Source: an uncultured beta proteobacterium (lineage in GTDB: Bacteria > Pseudomonadota > Gammaproteobacteria > Burkholderiales > Burkholderiaceae_C). Taken from it: a stretch of 14,648 nucleotides of DNA. The stretch lies in NCBI GenBank assembly GCA_903958915.1, contig CAJBVC010000444.1:1-14648 (forward strand), in the 5' to 3' direction. Positions within the stretch are counted from its first letter, which is position 1, and every line of letters begins with the position of its first letter. The notes under the pieces are model-generated. The model was not told where the DNA came from. It searched no databases and was given only the letters and a program-made list of their open reading frames with translations. Of the stretch, positions 1 through 6,914 are shown piece after piece. The position numbers and the translations under genes are program-made.

Positions 1-917
1 CCATCAAACCGTTCAAACTGCGAGCCGATCATTTCGCACGAACCGCGCAAGTCCTGCAGCGGCATGAGCAATTGCTCCGCTTGCAATATGTGGCGGCGGT
101 AACTATCGAGTTGCACCGACTTCAGCAGCGAAACAGGCGTCAATAGAAGTTTGTCGGAAAAACCTACTTTGCCAATCTCGTGCATCAGTCCGGCAATGAA
201 GACTTCGTGGATGAACTTTCTCTCCTGTTTCAATTTCTCCGCGATGCGCCTGCACAGATCGGCGACCCGGCGGGAGTGTCCCGCGAGGTGTCCACCCCGC
301 ATCTCGATCAGGGCAGTAAATACCTTGATCAGCGTAACGTAGTTATTCTTGAGCTTTTCGTTGGACTCCTGCAGCGAATCGTTGGATACCTTCAACTCGG
401 CGGTGCGCTGTTCGACCTTGGCTTCCAGGCTGGCGTTGAGCAGTCGCAGTTCCTCGTTTTGCGCAGCCGTCAATGCTTCGAGACGGGCACGTTCCTGCTG
501 AAGGAATTTCATCTCCAGCGCCTGGCGGACAATCAGAACGATATCGTGGTCGTCCCAGGGTTTGGTGATGTAGCGATAGATGTTGCCGCGATTGACAGCA
601 CCAATGATCGCATTGATGTCCGAATAGCCCGTCATCAACAACCGGACCACTGCCGGCCAACGCTGCTGAACCTGCTCGAGAAATTGCACGCCATCCATCT
701 CGGGCATGCGCATGTCCGAAACAACCACATCAACTGTCTCGCGCTCCAGCAGACCGATCCCGTCTGCACCGCCTGTGGCCGTCAGCACCCGGAACTCGCT
801 GGATCGAAAGAGCCGCGTGAGCGACTTGAGAATGTTAGGCTCGTCGTCTACACACAGAATCGTCGCATGGGTTGCGGCAACTGCAGTGGCGGATTCAGGA
901 GCTTCTATCGATGTCAA
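1..917 (-). CDS. Response regulator, REC plus degenerate HD-GYP domain (3' end outside window)
   Basis: The 305 readable residues run from a TTG start to the left edge. Residues ~17-135 are a receiver (REC) domain: acidic pocket D24/D25, phospho-acceptor D68 (SDMRMP), T96, and K119 in TKPWDD. A coiled coil (~136-192) joins it to an HD-GYP-type domain (~193 on) that keeps GHSRRV (H214) and RRH (H276). The HD pair reads HE (H246-E247), and the later HHExxDG motif reads QFERFDG, so two metal-ligand histidines are gone. HD-GYP proteins normally hydrolyse c-di-GMP at a metal centre; this one is probably inactive or altered and may act as a phosphorylation-controlled adaptor (inference). TTG is chosen because GAGAGG lies 7 bases upstream and an in-frame stop lies 10 codons further up with no ATG between. 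It sits 11 bases after the hemerythrin kinase gene and is its likely partner. Whether GYP follows cannot be seen. Confidence 0.88.
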   Translation of the reverse strand, partial: MTSIEAPESATAVAATHATILCVDDEPNILKSLTRLFRSSEFRVLTATGGADGIGLLERETVDVVVSDMRMPEMDGVQFLEQVQQRWPAVVRLLMTGYSDINAIIGAVNRGNIYRYITKPWDDHDIVLIVRQALEMKFLQQERARLEALTAAQNEELRLLNASLEAKVEQRTAELKVSNDSLQESNEKLKNNYVTLIKVFTALIEMRGGHLAGHSRRVADLCRRIAEKLKQERKFIHEVFIAGLMHEIGKVGFSDKLLLTPVSLLKSVQLDSYRRHILQAEQLLMPLQDLRGSCEMIGSQFERFD

Positions 918-924
918 GTGATAA

Positions 925-930
925 CCTCTC
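925..930 (-). promoter_or_regulatory. Ribosome binding site fixing the TTG start of the response regulator
   Basis: GAGAGG on the minus strand, 7 bases before the TTG at 917. It overlaps the TGA stop of the upstream kinase (929-931), which suggests ribosomes finishing the kinase re-initiate on the regulator (translational coupling, inference). Confidence 0.65.
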
Positions 931-2308
931 AGTTCAAGGACTGATTATGTCGGATTGGTAGCCAAAGAGTAAATCGGGATCCCTGCCCTGGCTCGCTCTG
1001 CACATCGATGCGCCCCTTGTGTTTGTTGACCACAATGTCCCAGGCAACCGACAGTCCCAGCCCGGTTCCCTGTCCCACCGCCTTGGTGGTGAAGAAGGGT
1101 TCAAAGAGACGTGTGCGAACGGCCTGCGGCATACCACAACCGCTATCTTCGATGGTGATCCAGGCACCGCTAGCGTCAAAACCGTTGCGTACGGTAATGG
1201 TGCCCCGATCTTCGATGGACTGGACGGCATTGAGCAGAAGACTCATCAGGACCTGGTTGATCTGGCCCTCAACACAGGGCACCAGCGGCATGGGTGTCAG
1301 ATGCCGGACCACTTCAGCGCGAACGGCGATTTGACTTGCTGCGACAGTCAGCGTGTTTTCCAGGCTCAAAAGTAGGTCGACATCCGCCATTTCCCTGCTC
1401 TCTGCGTGTGCAAAGTTGCGCAGTGACTGGACAATGTTGCGGACCCGGTCGAGTCCTTCCTGGGACTCTTGCACCAATGCGGTGAGGTCTTCGCGCAGGT
1501 AAGGAAGATCGGTCGCTTTGCGCACTGTTTGCAGTGCAGGCGGCACGGGGTTCAGGTGGACTCCTGCCGACTCCCAGGCATCTACCAACGCAAACAATTG
1601 CTCCGCATAGCCACGCAGTGTTCCGATATTGGATCTGACAAACCCGATCGGCGTATTGATCTCGTGCGCAACGCCTGCCGCGAGTTGCCCAATGGCCGCC
1701 ATTTTCTCTGCCTGCACCAACTCACGGGTACGTTCGGCCACGCGCTCCTCCAGGCGTTCGTTTGCTTGCGCCAAGCCCTTGTTCTGCAGTGCCAGTACAT
1801 GGTAGAGCTTGTGCATCGCCGCCAGCAAAATGGCACTCGCGCTGTCAGTGGCCTGCGTTAGCGCACTCTCCTGTTCATGCGCCTTTTGTGGCGACATGCC
1901 ATGGGCAATGTGCTCCATCTGCCGCGCCATGGACTGATCTTCTTCCAGAATGTGGAAGGTCAGCCACGATGACAAAAAGCCGTGCAGTACTTCCGCCGGG
2001 TTCTGAAACTCGGCACGCCCGCTCCACATGCTGGTGAGTTGTTCTGCAAATTGGCGGTGATGCTGCTGGTGCAGACTGGCCTGTGTTTCCAGCATATGGG
2101 TCTGCTGCATCAGGGCCTCTTCCTCGGCAAAATGGAACTGTGCATAGTCTGCCAATTGATTGAAGGTCGCGCCCAGGCTACCTTCGGTCGCGCTACCGCT
2201 GATCAGTGCTTCGCCCAGCGCATTGACGATGTCGACCAAATGGCGATGCTGTTCATCTACCGCAGCAATTCCGGTTTCAAAACGTGCATTCCAGACAAAG
2301 GCTTGCAT
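929..2308 (-). CDS. Bacteriohemerythrin-domain histidine kinase
   Basis: A 459-residue soluble sensor kinase with no membrane segment. Residues ~1-130 form a bacteriohemerythrin domain with all seven expected di-iron ligands visible: H21, H59, E63, H80, H84, H119 and D124. Such domains bind O2 reversibly, so oxygen or redox state is the likely input. A helical linker and coiled coil (~145-200) lead to the phospho-acceptor box around H215 (GVAHEINTP). The ATPase domain (~310-450) has an N-box (N360), DSGCGM, FEPFFTTK and GTGLGLS. The start at 2308 is chosen because the hemerythrin fold begins at once (MQAFVWNARFETGI). The frame stays open 60 codons further upstream, but that stretch looks non-coding and crosses the divergent gene's start. 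A weak GGGA lies 7 bases before the ATG. Likely partner: the response regulator 11 bases downstream. Its kinase part resembles that of the gene at 6911. Confidence 0.93.
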   Translation of the reverse strand: MQAFVWNARFETGIAAVDEQHRHLVDIVNALGEALISGSATEGSLGATFNQLADYAQFHFAEEEALMQQTHMLETQASLHQQHHRQFAEQLTSMWSGRAEFQNPAEVLHGFLSSWLTFHILEEDQSMARQMEHIAHGMSPQKAHEQESALTQATDSASAILLAAMHKLYHVLALQNKGLAQANERLEERVAERTRELVQAEKMAAIGQLAAGVAHEINTPIGFVRSNIGTLRGYAEQLFALVDAWESAGVHLNPVPPALQTVRKATDLPYLREDLTALVQESQEGLDRVRNIVQSLRNFAHAESREMADVDLLLSLENTLTVAASQIAVRAEVVRHLTPMPLVPCVEGQINQVLMSLLLNAVQSIEDRGTITVRNGFDASGAWITIEDSGCGMPQAVRTRLFEPFFTTKAVGQGTGLGLSVAWDIVVNKHKGRIDVQSEPGQGSRFTLWLPIRHNQSLN

Positions 2309-2466
2309 TAAACGATCCCAAGAAGCATTGGGGAACCCAACACACCATGTGTGGCCACCATGGATTCCACACTGTGCGCGATTATGCCCACGGCAACGGT
2401 AGAAGTTCACACACTTTGTGGAAAGTCGGTTGCACAACCCAGGTGCTTGGAGTAGATTGCTCTGTG
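2309..2466. promoter_or_regulatory. Divergent promoter region with repeated CACA/TGTG palindromes
   Basis: The 158 bases between the hemerythrin kinase and the oppositely oriented GGDEF-EAL gene must hold both promoters. Three dyads share CACA/TGTG arms: CACACCATGTGTG at 2341-2353, CACACTGTG at 2368-2376, and the looser TTCACACACTTTGTGGAA at 2406-2423. A fourth, larger near-palindrome (CCATG, extra T, GTGGCCAC, CATGG) spans 2345-2363. They look like binding sites for a dimeric regulator acting on both arms, but I cannot name it. A -35/-10-like pair, TTGCAC (2430-2435) and TAGATT (2453-2458) with a 17-base spacer, lies on the plus strand. It would place the transcript start almost on the ATG at 2467, so it is not a safe call. 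Confidence 0.5.
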
Positions 2467-5400
2467 ATGAATGCCGCCCAACCCGCACCCCAGGCTGCCG
2501 ACAGCGGACTACAGACCCAACGGGTAGCCCTTAGACTGATGCTTGTGTACGCGTTGGTTTCGTGTCTCTGGCTGGTCTTTGCGGATGGTCTCGTAGGTTG
2601 GTTATTCGATGCACCGTCCCTTCAGGCGATCGCACACTCTTTCAAGGACTGGTTTTTTGTCATCGTGACATCGCTGCTGGCGTTTGTCCTGATTCGGCGA
2701 CAGTTACAACACACGGTGGAGCAGTCGCGCCACCAGTTGCTTGTGCAAGAGGACTTGAAACACACGGCTACCCGACTGCAGGTTGCTGTGGAAGAAGCCG
2801 AACACCTCAGAGAGGCCCTGAACGCAGATATCACGACATTGCGCCTGGCGGCGGAGTTGCAGGAACTCGTGAACCGCAGAGCCGAGGGTTTGCTTGAATT
2901 GCCCGTGCTGGCCGAGCAGTTGTGCGAGAAAGATTTCCTGCAACATGGACTGGAACTTGCCGAACGCCTCACCGCAAGCCAGATAGCGTTCATCCACTTT
3001 GTGGACAACGATCAAGACACGATTGAGCTGGTGAACTGGTCGTCTGGCACACTGAAAAACTACTGCAAGGCAGCGTTTGACAACCACTACCCCGTCAGCC
3101 AAGCGGGTATTTGGGCGGATGCTTTGCGACAAAAGGCGCCTGTCATCGTGAATGACTACGTTGCAGCCACTGGGAAGCAAGGACTGCCAGTTGGACATGC
3201 GCATCTGGATCGTTTGATTAGTGTGCCAGTGATCGAAGGCGGTCTGGTGCGCATGATGGCGGGTGTAGGCAATAAGGTAAGTGATTACAACGACCGTGAT
3301 GTAGAGACGGTACGGCTAGTGTGCGAGACTTTGTGGAGAATTGTGCGACAAAGACGCGCCGAATCCGAATTGCGCGCCAGCGAAGAACGGCTCAAACTTT
3401 CTGCCCAAGTTCTGGCACAGGGCCGCGAAGGTATCGCCGTGACCGATGCCGGTGGTTGCATCATCCTTGTCAATCAGGCATTCACCGAGATTACCGGGTA
3501 CACCGAAGCCGAGGTCCTGGGCAAGAACCCGCGGTTGTTGCAATCGGGGCGGCAGGCCCCCGACTTTTACCAGGCGATGTGGGATGCCATTGGCAATGCT
3601 GGACACTGGGCTGGCGAGGTCTGGAATCGCAAGAAGAATGGCACGCTGTACCCGGAGTGGTTGGTGGTTTCGGCCTTGCGCAATGCGCAGGGCGAAGCCA
3701 CCCACTATGTCGGAAGCTTTAGTGACCTGAGCAGCGCCAAAGCAGCAGAAAGTCGCATCCTGTGGTTGTCACACTTTGACGCACTCACCGGGCTGCCCAA
3801 CCGCACTTTGCTAAGTGACCGTGGTTCCTTGGCCATTAGCGCGGCACAGCGCGCGGATGAGGCTGTCGCCATCCTGATGGTCAGCATCGATCAGTTTGGC
3901 GCCGTCAGTCAGTCGTTGGGTCACCAGGTGGGCGACCAGTTGTTGGTTGCAGTGGCACAGCGACTGAAGTCCCATTTGTGCGAGCAGGACACCGCAGCCA
4001 GGCTTGGCAGCAATGAGTTTGTCCTGCTACTTCACGATACCACTCCCAGCAAAGCGGCCCATTTTGCCAATGATTTGATGGCAAAGATCGCGCAACCCAT
4101 CGTCATAGAAACCCATGAGATCAGTGTCACTGTGTCTGTTGGTATCGCGAGTTTTCCTGAAAACGGTCAGAACTTCGATGCACTGCTCACATCCGTTGCG
4201 ATCGCGTTGCATAAGGCGCAGGCCAAGGGGCGCGGCAATTACCAGTTTTTCAACAGCGATATGTACCAGCAGGTGGCGGCGCGCGAGGAACTCGGGCGTG
4301 CGTTGCGGCACGCCATTGCCTTGGGACAGTTGTCCTTGCTGTACCAGCCGCAGGCCGATTTGAAGACCGGCAAGACGTGCGGGCTAGAGGCGCTCTTGCG
4401 GTGGAACCATCCGGAATTGGGACTGATTGCGCCGGCGAAGTTCATTCCATTGGCCGAAGAATCAGGTCTTGGCGTGGCAATTGGTGAGTGGGTTTTGCAG
4501 CGAGTCTGTCGCGACATTGGTCTCTGGCGCGAGAAGCAGTTGCCCGTTCCATTTGTGTCTGTCAATGTATCGCCGCTGCAGTTCAATGACGCCAATTTCC
4601 TGGCGGTGGTGAAAAGTGCTCTGGTTGAATCGCAAGTCGACCCTTCGCAGATTTACATTGAAGTTACCGAGGGGTCTTTGATGGACGATGTGCCTCGCAG
4701 CGAAGCCATGATCCACGGCTTGAAGGACCTCGGCGTCAAATTGTCCCTCGACGACTTTGGGACTGGCTACTCATCCTTGAGCTACCTCAAGCGGTTTCCG
4801 TTTGATCAGGTCAAGATCGACCAATCGTTTGTGAGTGATGTGACCCGAGACTCCGTTGACACCGTGCTGGTCAAAGTCATTGTTTCCATGGCGCACGGTT
4901 TGGGAATGAAGGCGATCGCCGAAGGTGTGGAAACCGAGGCGCAGTGCGAGATCATGCGTACCAGCGGGTGTGACGAAATTCAGGGTTTCTTTTTCTCGCA
5001 TCCGATCGAGGGTGAGCAATTGGAGCAGTTTCTGGCCAGTGCGCAGACGTTGCCAGCGCACTTGTTGCACCAGCAAAAACCGCAACGCACCTTGTTGCTG
5101 GTTGACGATGAACCCAACATCCTGACCGCACTCAAGAGACTGTTCCGGCGCGACGGACATAAACTCCTCAGCGCAGGCAGCGGCGCGGAGGCATTGGAAA
5201 TGCTGTCGCAACACAAGGTAGATGTGATCATCACGGACCAGCGCATGCCTGGCATGACCGGCGTTGAACTGTTACGCCGCGCAAAGACGCTGTACCCGGA
5301 CACGATCCGCATGGTGTTGTCTGGTTACACCGAGTTGCAGTCGGTGACCGATGCCATCAATGAAGGTGCGGTGTACCGTTTTCTGACCAAGCCGTGGGAC

Positions 5401-5616
5401 GATGAGCAGTTGCGAGAACAGGTTCGCAAGGCGTTCGAGGTGCGCGACCTGTCGGAGGAGAATCGCGACTTGGACGCCAAGATCCGCACGACCAATCAAG
5501 AGCTTGTTGCAGCCAATCGGCGCCTGGCGGAACTGTTACAGCGGGAACGCCAGCGCAAAGAAAGTGCTGGTGCGCTCTTGCTCGAATCCGCTGACCCAAT
5601 GGGACCGTTACCGTGA
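2467..5616 (+). CDS. Membrane-anchored GAF-PAS-GGDEF(degenerate)-EAL-REC protein, probable c-di-GMP phosphodiesterase
   Basis: 1049 residues. Two membrane helices (~22-47, ~61-77) are followed by a coiled coil, a GAF domain (~130-295), PAS (~305-425), GGDEF (~432-597), EAL (~605-860) and a C-terminal receiver (~874-990), then a charged coiled tail. The GGDEF motif reads GSNEF (514-518), and the inhibitory RxxD reads CEQD (505-508), so cyclase activity is unlikely. The EAL domain keeps E641-A-L, N700, E732, D762-D763, K783, E819 and Q839, as in active enzymes that linearise c-di-GMP to pGpG. The receiver has D880/D881, phospho-acceptor D924, S952 and K975, so phosphorylation by one of the neighbouring kinases probably tunes the enzyme (inference). 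The start at 2467 is chosen because the usual hydrophobic N-terminus begins there; the frame is open back to 2284, but that part looks like promoter DNA. GTG at 2464 is an alternative. Its stop overlaps the next gene. Confidence 0.92.
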   Translation: MNAAQPAPQAADSGLQTQRVALRLMLVYALVSCLWLVFADGLVGWLFDAPSLQAIAHSFKDWFFVIVTSLLAFVLIRRQLQHTVEQSRHQLLVQEDLKHTATRLQVAVEEAEHLREALNADITTLRLAAELQELVNRRAEGLLELPVLAEQLCEKDFLQHGLELAERLTASQIAFIHFVDNDQDTIELVNWSSGTLKNYCKAAFDNHYPVSQAGIWADALRQKAPVIVNDYVAATGKQGLPVGHAHLDRLISVPVIEGGLVRMMAGVGNKVSDYNDRDVETVRLVCETLWRIVRQRRAESELRASEERLKLSAQVLAQGREGIAVTDAGGCIILVNQAFTEITGYTEAEVLGKNPRLLQSGRQAPDFYQAMWDAIGNAGHWAGEVWNRKKNGTLYPEWLVVSALRNAQGEATHYVGSFSDLSSAKAAESRILWLSHFDALTGLPNRTLLSDRGSLAISAAQRADEAVAILMVSIDQFGAVSQSLGHQVGDQLLVAVAQRLKSHLCEQDTAARLGSNEFVLLLHDTTPSKAAHFANDLMAKIAQPIVIETHEISVTVSVGIASFPENGQNFDALLTSVAIALHKAQAKGRGNYQFFNSDMYQQVAAREELGRALRHAIALGQLSLLYQPQADLKTGKTCGLEALLRWNHPELGLIAPAKFIPLAEESGLGVAIGEWVLQRVCRDIGLWREKQLPVPFVSVNVSPLQFNDANFLAVVKSALVESQVDPSQIYIEVTEGSLMDDVPRSEAMIHGLKDLGVKLSLDDFGTGYSSLSYLKRFPFDQVKIDQSFVSDVTRDSVDTVLVKVIVSMAHGLGMKAIAEGVETEAQCEIMRTSGCDEIQGFFFSHPIEGEQLEQFLASAQTLPAHLLHQQKPQRTLLLVDDEPNILTALKRLFRRDGHKLLSAGSGAEALEMLSQHKVDVIITDQRMPGMTGVELLRRAKTLYPDTIRMVLSGYTELQSVTDAINEGAVYRFLTKPWDDEQLREQVRKAFEVRDLSEENRDLDAKIRTTNQELVAANRRLAELLQRERQRKESAGALLLESADPMGPLP

Positions 5617-6914
5617 ACCATCTCGAGAGTCAAACCATTGATGTAGACCAGCTTCGGGTCGGCCAGTATGTCCATCTTGATCTCAAATGGTTTGAACACC
5701 CGTTCGCGTTCAGCCACTTCAAGATCAAGTCGCAATCGCAGATCAAGATTATTCGTGGTCTTGGATTGAAAACCGTTCGCATCAATCCGGAACTGAGCGA
5801 CACCACCGCGCCACAGGAAGTTTCCGTTGCCTCTGCACAGGGTGAACAAGCAGCACAGCCTGAAGAAGTAGCGGCGCAGAATGACAGCCAGCACGTGCTG
5901 CGGGCCAAACTTGCGATGATGGAGCAGATGCGTATTCGGCGCGAGGGTGCCGCGCGAATTGAAAGTGCATTTTTCAACACTGCCAAGATCATTCGCGATA
6001 TCGAGAAGGACATATACAGCCGTCCGCAGGAAGCTGTTCCGCAGGCAACCAAACTGGTGGCGCAGATCGCGGAATCCATTTTGTGCGCGCCAGAGCTGGC
6101 GATACAGGTCATGGGTGACGAATCTGGCGGTGAGGAGATGTATTTTCATTCCCTCAATGTCACGATGTTGTCGATCATGATGGCCCGTGATCTCAAGATG
6201 CCTACCGATGTGGCGGGTGTTCTCGGGGTCGGTGCGCTACTGCATGATATCGGCCGTAAGGAGGTGCCCAACACGATATTGCTGAAAACCGAACCATTGA
6301 CGCAGGCTGAACGCAACTTCTATGAAATGCATTGCCAGTTCGGGGCCGACATGGGGCTGCGTTTGCATCTGCCACCGGCTGCCATTGCGATCATTCGGGA
6401 GCACCATGAAATGTTTGATGGGTCCGGCTACCCGGCTCGACTCAAAGGTGAAGAGATCAATCTGTTGGCACGCATTGTTGTCATTGCCAACTACTACGAT
6501 GAGCTCTGCAACCCGACATACCTGGCGAATGCACTGACACCGCACGAGACCTTGTCGCTGATGTTTTCGAGGTTGCGGGGAAAATTCGACCCCAAAATGC
6601 TGCAAGTGTTGATCCGTTGTCTGGGGGTATATCCGCCTGGAAGCATCGTGCAACTCTCCAATGGAGCGATGGGCATGGTGGTGACGGTCAACACTGCGCG
6701 GCCCATGCGACCCACCGTCATGGTGTACGACGCAGGTGTACCCAAGGAAGAGGCGATTTTGCTGGATATGGAGCGCGAGACGGATTTCAACATCGCCAAA
6801 GCGATTCGTCCCAACCAGGTAGCGCGTGAGGTCTACAACTACTTGAGTCCGCGCAAACGGGTGAGCTACTACTTTGATGCGTCCGCAGCGTCGCCAAAAT
6901 CAGGAAAATCATGA
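5613..6914 (+). CDS. HD-GYP domain c-di-GMP phosphodiesterase with N-terminal DUF3391
   Basis: 433 residues, starting with GTG that overlaps the upstream TGA (GTGA). Residues ~5-62 match the DUF3391 module often found before HD-GYP domains (DQLRVGQYVHLDLKW). A variable acidic linker (~63-92) precedes the HD-GYP domain (~150-335). Its metal and substrate motifs are intact: H211-D212 in LLHDIGR, H240, H264-H265, and DGSGYP at 269-274. The C-terminal part (~340-410, from PPGSIVQL) is the usual tail of this family. The expected role is cytosolic hydrolysis of c-di-GMP to pGpG/GMP. HDIGR replaces the commoner HDIGK, which leaves the metal ligands intact. It has no receiver domain, so control may come through partners or co-expression with the EAL protein upstream and the kinase downstream, with which it forms an overlapping operon. 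Confidence 0.93.
   Translation: MNHLESQTIDVDQLRVGQYVHLDLKWFEHPFAFSHFKIKSQSQIKIIRGLGLKTVRINPELSDTTAPQEVSVASAQGEQAAQPEEVAAQNDSQHVLRAKLAMMEQMRIRREGAARIESAFFNTAKIIRDIEKDIYSRPQEAVPQATKLVAQIAESILCAPELAIQVMGDESGGEEMYFHSLNVTMLSIMMARDLKMPTDVAGVLGVGALLHDIGRKEVPNTILLKTEPLTQAERNFYEMHCQFGADMGLRLHLPPAAIAIIREHHEMFDGSGYPARLKGEEINLLARIVVIANYYDELCNPTYLANALTPHETLSLMFSRLRGKFDPKMLQVLIRCLGVYPPGSIVQLSNGAMGMVVTVNTARPMRPTVMVYDAGVPKEEAILLDMERETDFNIAKAIRPNQVAREVYNYLSPRKRVSYYFDASAASPKSGKS

Noticed and set aside
180..944. Long plus-strand open frame (254 codons)
   Set aside because: It lies antisense to the REC/HD-GYP regulator, whose minus-strand translation has unmistakable domains; the plus-strand product has no recognisable motif.
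2430..2458. Sigma-70 promoter TTGCAC/TAGATT for the GGDEF-EAL gene
   Set aside because: Spacing is right, but matches are partial and the implied start falls on the initiation codon, leaving no leader.
5496..6149. 217-codon minus-strand frame
   Set aside because: It is antisense to the HD-GYP gene and the end of the EAL-REC gene, both clearly coding; no domain is seen in the antisense product.
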